From Atopobium sp. oral taxon 810 str. F0209 (GTDB lineage: Bacteria > Actinomycetota > Coriobacteriia > Coriobacteriales > Atopobiaceae): a stretch of DNA of 58,455 nucleotides. Shown here in pieces: positions 25,919 to 34,370 of this stretch. A program made the position numbers and the translations under genes. Location of the stretch: NCBI RefSeq assembly GCF_000466405.1, contig NZ_KE952953.1, positions 1-58,455 of the forward strand, in the 5' to 3' direction. The notes beneath the pieces were generated by a model. It did not search any database. It worked only from the letters and a program-made list of their open reading frames with translations, and was not told the origin of the DNA. Each line of letters opens with the position of its first letter. Position 1 is the first letter of the stretch.

Positions 25919-25990
25919 TTTTCTCGAAGTTCGAAACATGAACCATCTATCGAAATCTATTCAAATTTTGACGTTTGACAAGCAGGAACG
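25919..25990. repeat. Right flanking repeat of the argGH segment
   Basis: Direct copy of 22196-22301: the first 31 bp are identical, the rest is similar but shorter, because the left copy has an extra GGGAAGAAGAAGCAGAAAGA-like insertion. The sequence returns to AT-rich composition here. Confidence 0.85.
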
Positions 25991-26070
25991 CGTTGAATCA
26001 TCCCCAAGTGCCAAACAAACCTAAAGGACGCATGAAACAATCTGTGGCTTGTGGCATTTAACCTTCTTGT

Positions 26071-26300
26071 ACCCCTCTTCGCTCTCACGCACGATATGCG
26101 CCATTCGTTGAAATTTGTATTGCAGCATTTATGCTGGTAGATGCACTGATTTTTAAGACAGGTGCTTTCCCGGGTTTTGTCCTGACTTTTTGTATTCATA
26201 AAAGCACTGGTAGTTGGGCTGACATCAAAAGAAATGTAGTAATAATTAAACAAAACTACCTATGAATTGGCGTATATCGTACGTGAGAGCGAAGAGGGGT
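26071..26300. mobile_element. 230-bp MITE-like element, copy A
   Basis: It begins ACCCCTCTTCGCTCTCACG and ends with the near-perfect inverted complement, giving terminal inverted repeats of about 38 bp. It contains GACAGGTGCTTTCCCGGGTT, also conserved in the two copies at 34020 and 35638, and has exactly the same length of 230 bp although diverged from them. It encodes no protein. It splits the right-hand argGH flanking repeat. Confidence 0.82.
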
Positions 26301-26355
26301 CATCGTTGCGGGGTCTTCCACTCAAAAAAGGTTCCTAATTCTTCTCAGATAACGA

Positions 26356-26460
26356 AAAGGGTTCCTAATTCTCTTTTAGGGCTACAAATGCGCAGGTAAT
26401 TTTTTCGTCTGTGATGCTTTAGGAACCCTTTTCAGACGAGATGATGAATTAGGAACCCTT
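26356..26460. repeat. GGGTTCCTAATTC-type repeats before clpC
   Basis: AAAGGGTTCCTAATTCTCTT...GGGCTAC (26356-26385) matches 22315-22344 with one mismatch. Inverted versions TTTAGGAACCCTTTTC (26418-26433) and ATTAGGAACCCTTTTC (26447-26462) follow, and a further forward copy lies near 26329. No gene lies in 25674-26643. Confidence 0.8.
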
Positions 26461-26643
26461 TTCGCATGGGGATGATGAGCACTTGATAAGCAGAACTGCG
26501 CTGCTTGAAAGAATGCGTGGTCTTTGGCAAGCGCAACGATGTTAATTGAAACAGTTTGTGACGTTTGGCAGACGGAGTGGCATGGAAGCAGGTCGATACC
26601 ACGTTTTCTCGTATGCCGATTTGTCCAGATACATGACATGCCA

Positions 26644-26675
26644 CAAAAAAGGGACCTGGCAAAACCAAGGTCCCT
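26644..26675 (-). terminator. Rho-independent terminator of clpC
   Basis: AGGGACCTGG and CCAAGGTCCCT form a stem (26650-26675) with loop CAAAA, followed on the minus strand by a U run (plus A at 26644-26650). Confidence 0.9.
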
Positions 26676-26698
26676 AGTTTTGCTTTACACAAAAGTAC

Positions 26699-29317
26699 TT
26701 ACCCAGCCGAACCTTCGAGGCTACCTCCGTTTACAGGTGTACGACTCGCAGCATCACTGCCCGCGCCTAAATTCCAGCGTTCACGGGCGCGCGGCGCGTC
26801 TAGGTGGACTCTTTCTTCAAACTTAGGAATCTCCCCCTGACGCTTAGAAAAGACCACTTTCTCTTCGCCGTCAACTTCGGCAGTATCCACGCAAATAATA
26901 TCGCCTGCAGCATAATTGCCTTGTAGCAAAGCCTCAGCCAAAGGATCTTCGATGAGTGTCTGAATCGCGCGACGCAGGGGACGAGCACCATAAATCTTAT
27001 CCGTACCCTTACGGGCCACAAAATCAGCTGCCGCGTCGCTCAGCTCAATAGACATGCCTTGACCCACCAGACGCCTGCGCAAATCACCAACCAACAGTTC
27101 AACAATCTGACGCAATTGCTCACTGGTAAGCGACTTGAAGACCACGATTTCATCAACGCGATTAAGGAACTCAGGGCGGAAGAGCTTCTTGAGTTCACCT
27201 TCAACGCGGCTGCGAATTTCTTTGTCCGACAATCCGCCATCACCCTGGCTAGTAAAGCCCATCGGAGACGTATGAGCTATCTCACGCGCACCAATGTTAG
27301 AGGTCATGATGATAACGGTATTGGAGAAGTCCACATGACGACCTTGTCCATCGGTCAGACGACCTTCATCAAGAATCTGAAGCAAAACATTGAAAACGTC
27401 AGGGTGAGCCTTCTCGATTTCGTCAAAAAGTACAACCGAATACGGGCGGCGGCGCACCGCCTTGGTAAGCTCGCCACCTTCGTCGTAGCCAACATATCCA
27501 GGAGGAGCACCAACTAGCTTGGAAACAGTATGCTTCTCCATAAACTCACTCATGTCAAAGGAAATCAATGCATCTTCGCTACCAAAGAGAAACTCTGCGA
27601 GCGACTTCGCTAACTCGGTTTTGCCTACGCCCGAAGGACCTAAGAAGATGAATGAACCGCCAGGCCTGCGAGGATCCTTAAGCGGCGAGCGTGAGCGACG
27701 AATGGCACGGCTCACGGCACTAATTGCCTCATCTTGACCAATAACGCGCTGGTGCAGAGCGCCCTCACACCGCAAAAGCTTCGCGGCCTCCGCCTCAGTA
27801 AGGTTGGATACAGGCACACCCGTGATATCAGATACCACATCAGCGATGGCCTGCTCATCAACTGTTACTACATTGAGAGCCTGCTTGGCATGCCACTCTT
27901 CTTCAAGCTGATTACGCTTGGTAGTAAGACTTTTTTCCTCATCGCGCAGACGAGCAGCTTCCTCGTACTCCTGCGCATCTGCTGCCTCATCTTTTTTTGC
28001 AGCTAGTTGAGCAAGCTCCTCATCAACACGAGCAAGCTCGGGCGGCAACGACATCTTGTGCACACGAGTACGAGCGCCTGCCTCATCAATGACGTCGATG
28101 GCCTTGTCGGGCAAAAAACGATCCTGGATGTAGCGGTCGGACAACGTTACTGCAGCGTTGAGAGCTTTTTCTGTATAGCGCACATGGTGGTGTTTTTCAT
28201 AACTACTACGCAGGCCAGAAAGAATCTCCAACGTATCAGAAATACTCGGCTCACCGATGTAAACAGGCTGGAAACGACGCTCAAAGGCGGAGTCCTTCTC
28301 AATATGCTTGCGATACTCCTCCGCAGTTGTCGCGCCAATAACCTGAATTTCACCACGTGACAGAGGCGGCTTCATAATGGATGCAGCATCCATTGAGCCT
28401 TCGGCCGAGCCAGCACCCAACACCGTATGAATTTCGTCGATGAACAAGATTATGTCGTCAGAAGATTCCACCTCAGCGATAACCTTCTTGAGGCGCTCTT
28501 CAAACTCACCGCGATATTTTGAACCCGCGACCATGGCAGCCATATCAAGTGTCCAGATTTGCTTGCCACGTAAAATATCAGGCACGTTGCCCGCAGCAAC
28601 TAACTGAGCTAAACCTTCAACGACAGCAGTCTTGCCAACACCAGGGTCACCCAAAATAAGAGGATTATTCTTTTGACGACGAGCTAGTACCTGCATCACA
28701 CGCTCGGTCTCGCGATCGCGACCAATCACGGGATCAAGCTTGCCTTCAGCGGCGAGCTTGGTAAGGTTGCGACCAAAACGCTCTAGCAACGAATCATCAT
28801 CGTCTTCATCAGGACGCTGACCTGCAAACATTTGTCCAAAACTCACGGGAGCAGACTGATGATGCGACTCGTGAGGTTTGTCTTTGTTAACGAGCTCTGC
28901 CACTGCATTGCGCACAGCATCAGCCGAAATACCCATACGACCCAACGCGATCATCGCAATACCGTCACCCTCGCTCACGATACCCAGCAAGAGATGCTCA
29001 GTTGCAATATACGTCTGTCCGTGTGCCATGGTTTCGCGATAGGCATTTTCTAGCACGCGCTTGGCACGCGGGGTAAAGGGAATGTGTCCACCGGAACCTG
29101 GCTGCAAATCCTCGCTAGAAATCTGACGAATAGTTGCCAAAGTTTCCTCATAGGTCACATCTAGTGACGCAAGAGCCTTGGCCGCAATGCCATCGCCCTC
29201 TTTAATCAGCGCGAGCAGCAAATGCTCCGTGCCAACATACATTTTGCCCAGACGTTGAGCTTCGTCTTGGGCGAGGCTCATAACTTTCCGAGCTCGATCG
29301 GTAAATTTTTCGAACAT
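26699..29317 (-). CDS. clpC: ATP-dependent Clp protease ATP-binding subunit ClpC
   Basis: Hsp100 unfoldase partner of ClpP and regulator of protein quality control. The 872-residue product starts at MFEKFTDRARKVMSLAQDEA (ATG 29317, AAGGGC upstream; a 13-residue longer frame exists). It has two Clp N-repeats, AAA1 with GDPGVGKTAVVEG, a UVR-type coiled linker (EYEEAARLRDEEK), and AAA2 with GPSGVGKTELAK and VVLFDEIEKAH. The C-terminal tail after GKIYGARPLRRAIQ-like RPLRRAIQ extends about 75 residues. No mcsA/mcsB or ctsR neighbours are seen. Confidence 0.97.
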   Translation of the reverse strand: MFEKFTDRARKVMSLAQDEAQRLGKMYVGTEHLLLALIKEGDGIAAKALASLDVTYEETLATIRQISSEDLQPGSGGHIPFTPRAKRVLENAYRETMAHGQTYIATEHLLLGIVSEGDGIAMIALGRMGISADAVRNAVAELVNKDKPHESHHQSAPVSFGQMFAGQRPDEDDDDSLLERFGRNLTKLAAEGKLDPVIGRDRETERVMQVLARRQKNNPLILGDPGVGKTAVVEGLAQLVAAGNVPDILRGKQIWTLDMAAMVAGSKYRGEFEERLKKVIAEVESSDDIILFIDEIHTVLGAGSAEGSMDAASIMKPPLSRGEIQVIGATTAEEYRKHIEKDSAFERRFQPVYIGEPSISDTLEILSGLRSSYEKHHHVRYTEKALNAAVTLSDRYIQDRFLPDKAIDVIDEAGARTRVHKMSLPPELARVDEELAQLAAKKDEAADAQEYEEAARLRDEEKSLTTKRNQLEEEWHAKQALNVVTVDEQAIADVVSDITGVPVSNLTEAEAAKLLRCEGALHQRVIGQDEAISAVSRAIRRSRSPLKDPRRPGGSFIFLGPSGVGKTELAKSLAEFLFGSEDALISFDMSEFMEKHTVSKLVGAPPGYVGYDEGGELTKAVRRRPYSVVLFDEIEKAHPDVFNVLLQILDEGRLTDGQGRHVDFSNTVIIMTSNIGAREIAHTSPMGFTSQGDGGLSDKEIRSRVEGELKKLFRPEFLNRVDEIVVFKSLTSEQLRQIVELLVGDLRRRLVGQGMSIELSDAAADFVARKGTDKIYGARPLRRAIQTLIEDPLAEALLQGNYAAGDIICVDTAEVDGEEKVVFSKRQGEIPKFEERVHLDAPRARERWNLGAGSDAASRTPVNGGSLEGSAG

Positions 29318-29448
29318 GCTCACACTGCCCTTCTGCGCCGCCATTCGCAACGCCATGCTGCCGTGATGGTAGCGTCAGCTTCTTACTGGTAGTCTGTTCA
29401 CGTTTACCCACATAAGCAGCTGAATAAACACTGCTCTGCACTTTGTAT

Positions 29449-29483
29449 CAAAAAGACGGGCGCCATCCCTGACGTCCGTCTTT
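29449..29483 (-). terminator. Rho-independent terminator of the HD-domain gene
   Basis: AAAGACGG (29452-29459) pairs with CCGTCTTT (29476-29483), with U-rich sequence following on the minus strand. It lies between the HD-domain gene and clpC. Confidence 0.75.
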
Positions 29484-29547
29484 AATTCCGCTTCGTAGTA
29501 AAGCAACGCAGCACATACTAGCAACCATATACGTGCATTCTGGCTGC

Positions 29548-30141
29548 CTAGTTAAAGGCCTCGCTAGTTTCTACAAGCTCCTGCTCGGCTGCAATGACGC
29601 TCGCAAACAGCTCGTCGAGCGTAATGTCATTGAGTTCGGCACCGTGTGCAATAACATCACGATCGCAGCCAGCAGCAAATTTTTTGTTCTTGAATTTCTT
29701 CTTAAGGCTCTTAACTTCAAAATCAGTCACAGAGCCCGAGGGGCGCATACGAATACAAGCATTAATCAGACCGCTAAGCTCATCAACTGCATAGAGCACG
29801 CGCTCCATCTTGAGCTCGGGTGCAGGCAGTTCAGGATTGATGTCATAGTTGTGGGTCTGAATAGAGTGCGCTAGCGCGGGATTGGCACCTGCCTCGGCAA
29901 GCAACTCGGCCGTCTTGATTGTGTGGAGCATATCGTCTTGCCACTTCTCCCAATCAAGGTCATGAAGCAAACCAACCTGACCCCAGAAATCAACATTTTC
30001 AGGATCGTACTTCTCGGCGTAATAGCGCATCAGGGCCTCGACCTGCTGGCCATGCAAAATATGATATTCATCTTCGTTGTACTGCTTAAGCAGGTCAAAC
30101 GCCTGCTCGCGAGTCAGTCCGCTCTCAAGTTTGTCTGCCAT
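29548..30141 (-). CDS. HD-domain hydrolase of unknown substrate
   Basis: The 197-residue product is an HD-superfamily metal hydrolase. HILHGQQVEALMRYYA (first His), GLLHDLDWEK (the HD pair) and HSIQTHNYD (His ligands) fit the short HD proteins often called predicted hydrolases (HDIG type, COG2316-like). No membrane segment or second domain. AAAAGGGGG precedes the ATG. It lies alone between lysS and clpC with its own terminator. Substrate cannot be told from sequence. Confidence 0.85.
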   Translation of the reverse strand: MADKLESGLTREQAFDLLKQYNEDEYHILHGQQVEALMRYYAEKYDPENVDFWGQVGLLHDLDWEKWQDDMLHTIKTAELLAEAGANPALAHSIQTHNYDINPELPAPELKMERVLYAVDELSGLINACIRMRPSGSVTDFEVKSLKKKFKNKKFAAGCDRDVIAHGAELNDITLDELFASVIAAEQELVETSEAFN

Positions 30142-30268
30142 ACTTCCCCCTTTTACTTTGGAACCCTGCAGCTAACGTTTTGTGGCAGCTGCAAGGTTCC
30201 CAGTTTTGCTTAAGTATAAACGCGAGCACAGAGCAGACAAGGCTACTGTGCTGCACTGTTGCGGCAAT

Positions 30269-31780
30269 TTAACGATTCTCTGGCTTCATATGCGGGAAGA
30301 GAAGCACGTCACGAATCGAAGGCTGATTGGTCAAAAGCATAACCGTGCGGTCGATACCAATGCCAATACCACCCGCAGGGGGCATGCCATACTCGAGCGC
30401 ACGCACGTAGTCGTAATCGTACTCCATGGCCTCATCATCACCCGCGGCTTTTGCCGCCACCTGCGCCTGGAAGCGACTTTCCTGATCAATGGGGTCATTG
30501 AGCTCGGAAAAAGCGTTGGCATACTCGTGACCAGCAATCACCAGCTCAAAACGGTCGGTCAAACGTGGATCATCATCTTTGCGCTTTGCCAGCGGTGAGA
30601 CCTCAACGGGATAATCACAGACAAAGGTTGGATTGACAATCTGACTTTCGCAGAACTCATCATAAAGAGTAAAGATGAGCTTACCGGCACCCCAGCTTGG
30701 CTCCCATTCGAGACCGTTTTTCTCAAGAAGCTCACGCAAATGTTCAATGGGTGTGTCAATACTGATCTGCTCGCCCACGCGCTCAGAGACAAGTTCATTC
30801 ATGGGAGCAGATCGCCACTCACCTGAAAGATCGATGGTGTAATCACCGTAGGGAATTTGCTCACTCTCGTTGACAGCGGCGTTACCCGCCTTAATGAAGC
30901 CTTCCGCGAGACGCTTCATCCCCTCAAGATCGCTATAAGCGCAGTAGGCCTCCATACTGGTGAACTCAGGGTTGTGGGTGAGGTCCATGCCTTCATTGCG
31001 GAACTGGCGACCCATCTCCCAGACGCGCTCCATACCACCTACAATGAGGCGCTTGAGGTGGAGCTCGGTAGCAATGCGCAGGTAGACTTCCTGATCAAGC
31101 GCATTGAAATGTGTGGTAAAAGGACGAGCGTTAGCGCCGCCGAGGGTTTCCTGCAAGATGGGAGTCTCAACCTCAAGATAGCCCTGCTCCAACATATAGC
31201 TGCGGAAAGCAGACAGGATGCGCGAGCGCTTGACAAAAACATCCTTTACCTCGGGGTTCATGATAAGGTCTACATAGCGCTGACGATAGCGAACTTCTTT
31301 GTCAGTAAGACCGTGGAACTTCTCGGGCAGCGGACGGCAAGCCTTGGAAAGAATCGTGATGTTGGTCGGCGAGACAGAGAGCTGGCCACGACGGGTACGC
31401 ACAACGGTGCCGGTAGCCTCGATTACGTCGCCCAAGTCGAGCATGTCAAGGATGTCCCACTTATCCTCGCCTAGCACATTAATGCGGCAAAATAGCTGCA
31501 TTTGACCAGTGCAATCCTCGATTACGATGAAGGAAACTTTACCTTGTCCACGCTTTGCTCGAACGCGACCGCCAAGGGTTACAACGTCATCCGTATCGCT
31601 ACCATCTTCAAGGTCGACGTAACGCTCCTCAAGCTCAGCAGCATGTGCAGTGATATGACTTTGAATAGGATAAGGATTGATACCCTGATCAAGAAGAGCC
31701 TGACGTCGTGCGCGGCGTTGAGCTCTCTCGTCGTTTACGGATGGGGCGGCCTGTTCGGTGGTGGCGTCCTGCTCTGCCAT
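30269..31780 (-). CDS. lysS: Lysyl-tRNA synthetase (class II)
   Basis: Charges tRNA-Lys. The 503-residue product from ATG 31780 (MAEQDATTEQ; GAGAGGA 8 bp upstream, a 19-residue longer frame is unlikely) has the N-terminal OB-fold anticodon domain (VVTLGGRVRAKRGQGKVSFI) and class II motifs 1-3: motif 2 FRNEGMDLTHNPEFTSMEAY and motif 3 GMPPAGGIGIGIDRTVMLL near the C terminus. It follows greA on the same strand, but a terminator-like hairpin ends only about 25 nt before its ATG. Confidence 0.97.
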   Translation of the reverse strand: MAEQDATTEQAAPSVNDERAQRRARRQALLDQGINPYPIQSHITAHAAELEERYVDLEDGSDTDDVVTLGGRVRAKRGQGKVSFIVIEDCTGQMQLFCRINVLGEDKWDILDMLDLGDVIEATGTVVRTRRGQLSVSPTNITILSKACRPLPEKFHGLTDKEVRYRQRYVDLIMNPEVKDVFVKRSRILSAFRSYMLEQGYLEVETPILQETLGGANARPFTTHFNALDQEVYLRIATELHLKRLIVGGMERVWEMGRQFRNEGMDLTHNPEFTSMEAYCAYSDLEGMKRLAEGFIKAGNAAVNESEQIPYGDYTIDLSGEWRSAPMNELVSERVGEQISIDTPIEHLRELLEKNGLEWEPSWGAGKLIFTLYDEFCESQIVNPTFVCDYPVEVSPLAKRKDDDPRLTDRFELVIAGHEYANAFSELNDPIDQESRFQAQVAAKAAGDDEAMEYDYDYVRALEYGMPPAGGIGIGIDRTVMLLTNQPSIRDVLLFPHMKPENR

Positions 31781-31796
31781 GTGAGCGTTCCTCTCG

Positions 31797-31844
31797 TAAA
31801 AATAAAGGCCCACCTGCGTGGTATTTATGCAGGTCAAAGGCCTT
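31797..31844 (-). terminator. Terminator or attenuator between greA and lysS
   Basis: Nested stems AAGGCC/GGCCTT (31805-31810 with 31839-31844) and ACCTGC/GCAGGT (31812-31817 with 31829-31834) are followed on the minus strand by UUUAUUUUU. Only about 20 nt separate its end from the lysS start codon. Confidence 0.75.
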
Positions 31845-31924
31845 GGCTTTACCTTTAATGCAGTATATAACGCGCTGTCAGCCCAGGTCTATGAGCTGCC
31901 AGCGCGTGAAGATGCGTCGATGTG

Positions 31925-32398
31925 TTAGCGAGTAATGTTGGTAATGGTAAGATCACGTGTCTTACCGGAGGGGGTAACATAGCTAATCTTGTCACCCACA
32001 AGGTGACCCATACTAGCTGCACCAACAGGGGATTCGTTGGAAATCTTATTCTCAAGGGAGTTGGTCTCGGTAGTACCAACGATGGTGAAAGAGGTCTTTT
32101 TGCCCTTGGAATCCTCGAGCTCAACCGTGCAGCCCAGCGACACAGACAACTCGCCAGCACCAATCTCAACCACGCGGGCAGTCGAAAGAATCTGACGAAT
32201 CTCGTTGATACGAGCAGCATTTTTGGCCTGCTCTTCCTTGGCGGCGTCATACTCAGCGTTCTCGGAAAGGTCTCCCTGTGCGCGAGCCTCCTTGATTGCC
32301 TCGATGATCTCGGTGTTCTTGTCGCCCTCGCGATACTCGAGCTCCTCAACCAGCTTGTTGCGGCCCTCGGGGGTGAGCGTCATCTCAGTCTTTGCCAT
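31925..32398 (-). CDS. greA: Transcription elongation factor GreA
   Basis: GreA rescues backtracked RNA polymerase by stimulating transcript cleavage. The 157-residue product has the N-terminal coiled-coil (MTLTPEGRNKLVEELEY, tip acidic residues in EAIKEARAQGDLSENAEYDAAKEEQ) and the FKBP-like C-terminal domain (ISNESPVGAASMGHLVGDKI). It is slightly short but complete. It precedes lysS, a gene order widely shared in actinobacteria and Firmicutes. Confidence 0.97.
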   Translation of the reverse strand: MAKTEMTLTPEGRNKLVEELEYREGDKNTEIIEAIKEARAQGDLSENAEYDAAKEEQAKNAARINEIRQILSTARVVEIGAGELSVSLGCTVELEDSKGKKTSFTIVGTTETNSLENKISNESPVGAASMGHLVGDKISYVTPSGKTRDLTITNITR

Positions 32399-32561
32399 GT
32401 GCTGCCTTCTATGTGTCGAAATGGGTGGTACTAGCTGATAAAATAGGTGATATTAGCTGATATTTTATGATTACCACGGGAATAAAACTTAACAGAGCAA
32501 AACGCAGCCGCTCGGCCTCAACCGAGCAGTTGCACATACACGACGGCTGACCGCCGATATC

Positions 32562-32762
32562 TTACTCGGTATCCTTGGTATCCTTGTCGTCAGTCTTTTC
32601 GGCATCAGACTCAGAGCTTTCGCCCTCTTCCATGCCCTCGCGGACATTTTTGACGGTCTTGCCTAGTGCAGAACCAAGTTTCGGAAGGTTCTTGGGCCCA
32701 AAGATGACCAATGCAATGCCGAGAATCAAGAGTAGCTCGGGAACGCCCATACCAAGTATCAT
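32562..32762 (-). CDS. tatA: Sec-independent protein translocase protein TatA
   Basis: Small pore-forming subunit of the Tat pathway. The 66-residue product has one N-terminal membrane helix (VPELLLILGIALVIF), the hinge FGPKNLPKLG, an amphipathic helix (SALGKTVKNVREGM) and a strongly acidic tail (SDAEKTDDKDTKDTE). GGAGG is 6 bp before the ATG. No tatC is in the window, so the partner must be elsewhere. Confidence 0.93.
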   Translation of the reverse strand: MILGMGVPELLLILGIALVIFGPKNLPKLGSALGKTVKNVREGMEEGESSESDAEKTDDKDTKDTE

Positions 32763-32866
32763 GTTTAACCTCCGTGGGTGCGACCACCGCGTTTGCGATG
32801 TGTTTGCAAGCGTGTAGTATACCGCATATCTTTATATACTCACAATTTCTCTGGGGGTGGATTTGC

Positions 32867-33829
32867 ATGCCAACGCTGCTTGTGGCACTGATTGTGGTTG
32901 TGGGCGCGTTAGATATATTCATCCTGTGTCTGCCATGGTTACTGAAAAAGCGTGGGGTTTGGTTGTGGTGGCGAACCAAATTTGGGCCAGCGCTGGTATT
33001 TGATTCGCAAGATGATGATGGGAGGACCGTACGCCTACTAAATGTGCGGGGGAAATACCAGTCGGTGGGCTATGTGGATCCTGAGCTACGCTGGGAGCTA
33101 GCCTGCATTTATCACAAGTATTTTGCGGAAATTGTCGATATTGTGAATCTAACGAGGGATTCATGCATCACTGAATCTAAAGATCAGGCGGAAAATGATG
33201 CAGATCGTCAGTCCCTTTTAAACTCTGGGCACTGCTCTTCTCCCTATCTCAACCAAGTGTCTCCTTCGGATTACTCATGCCAGATTTCTTCAGCGCTCAA
33301 ACCAACTGCTGTGGTTATTGGTGGCGGCGGATACTCCTTTCCCAAATGGCTGGTTGCACATTGCCCATGTTTGCATACGGTAGTTGTAGAAATTGACCCA
33401 GCAATTACCAAGATTGCGCGTGAACATTTTTTTCTTAATGAGCTCCTGGAGGAATTTCCCAATAACGCACCCGAGCTCATTTATGATGATGGCTGGACAT
33501 GGCTGAGGAGCTGTAATCGAAGTTTTGACTTAATAGTTAACGATGCCTTTAGCGGAAAACATCCGCTAGGTCCTCTTGGAACGGCTGAAGGTGCACAATT
33601 AATACATCAGCATTTGAGGAGTCAAGGTATTTACCTTGCTAACGTTATTGCACCACTTGAAGGCAAGGGTTCTAGGCATTTGCGGGATACATGCCAAACA
33701 TTTTGTGCTGAATTCAAATATGTGTGGCTGATTCCGGAGGATGAGGAAGACCCGACCATTGTTGCTGACAATTGTCTTGTCGCCAGCGATCATCCTTGGC
33801 CCATCTCCCATCGCTACCGCCTGTCTTAG
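32867..33829 (+). CDS. Membrane-anchored spermidine-synthase-like methyltransferase-fold protein
   Basis: The 320-residue product from ATG 32867 (GGGGGTGG upstream) has an N-terminal membrane helix (LLVALIVVVGALDIFILCLPWLL). A SpeE-like Rossmann domain follows: AVVIGGGGYSFPKWL (residues about 146-160), VVVEIDPAITKIAREHF and DLIVNDAFSGKHPLG. This matches the spermidine synthase/putrescine aminopropyltransferase fold, but several actinobacterial relatives are not known to make polyamines, so the reaction is uncertain. It is divergent from tatA, sharing a 104-bp control region. Confidence 0.8.
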   Translation: MPTLLVALIVVVGALDIFILCLPWLLKKRGVWLWWRTKFGPALVFDSQDDDGRTVRLLNVRGKYQSVGYVDPELRWELACIYHKYFAEIVDIVNLTRDSCITESKDQAENDADRQSLLNSGHCSSPYLNQVSPSDYSCQISSALKPTAVVIGGGGYSFPKWLVAHCPCLHTVVVEIDPAITKIAREHFFLNELLEEFPNNAPELIYDDGWTWLRSCNRSFDLIVNDAFSGKHPLGPLGTAEGAQLIHQHLRSQGIYLANVIAPLEGKGSRHLRDTCQTFCAEFKYVWLIPEDEEDPTIVADNCLVASDHPWPISHRYRLS

Positions 33830-34019
33830 GTAACCCCGTTCTATCTAAGACAATTTCAGCCTCATCACTAAATCAGCTTTGATCTTCCCATCCGGCTTTA
33901 CTCCACTCACGCCACTCAAACCAGAACCAGCTTCCGTCTCATCATCTAAATCAGCTTCGGTCCTACCACCTAGGTCCTCTTTTGCCTCACTCACTAAGCC
34001 ACATTCCTGAGTTTTAATG
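33830..34019. other. Intergenic stretch with short repeats
   Basis: No gene is visible. CTAAATCAGCTT recurs twice within similar contexts (CATCACTAAATCAGCTT near 33862 and CATCATCTAAATCAGCTT near 33939). The pyrimidine-rich plus strand has no other recognisable signal. Confidence 0.5.
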
Positions 34020-34249
34020 ACCCCTATTCGCTCTAAATGACGATATGCGCCATTGCCTAGTTTTTAGCAAGTGATGTTTTTGCAGGTAGATTGACCGAAA
34101 TATAAGGCAGGTGTTTTCCCGGGTTTTGACGTGCCTCAGGCTATATGCAAAGCCGCTGGTAGATGGCTGTACTGTGGAGAATCTATATCAAATATTAAAT
34201 AAAAATGACTGCTAAATGGCGCACATCGAACGTCAGAGCGAATAGGGGT
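34020..34249. mobile_element. 230-bp MITE-like element, copy B
   Basis: It begins ACCCCTATTCGCTCT and ends AGAGCGAATAGGGGT (15-bp perfect terminal inverted repeats, about 39 bp imperfect). It is identical over 230 bp, by eye, to copy C (35638-35867) in inverted orientation. It encodes no protein. The flanks show no clear target duplication. Confidence 0.88.
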
Positions 34250-34261
34250 CTATTTTTATCC

Positions 34262-34310
34262 TCTGCCCATACAATAAGCGCCATTCAGTGAAATTGTTAG
34301 GTTTGATTTT
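34262..34310. repeat. Relic of a 230-bp element end
   Basis: The stretch CAATAAGCGCCATTCAGTGA and the bases after it resemble the left inner end of copy A (CGATATGCGCCATTCGTTGA...). It appears to be a truncated older copy next to copy B. Confidence 0.5.
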
Positions 34311-34370
34311 TGGCTTGGATGGGTATGGTCTGCGTATAAGCTTTCAGTTTGAACACAAAGAGGTTATCTA

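Noticed and set aside
34010-34260. Clear target-site duplications around the 230-bp elements
   Set aside because: Flanks of all three copies were compared and no consistent duplication was seen, so the element class is left open.
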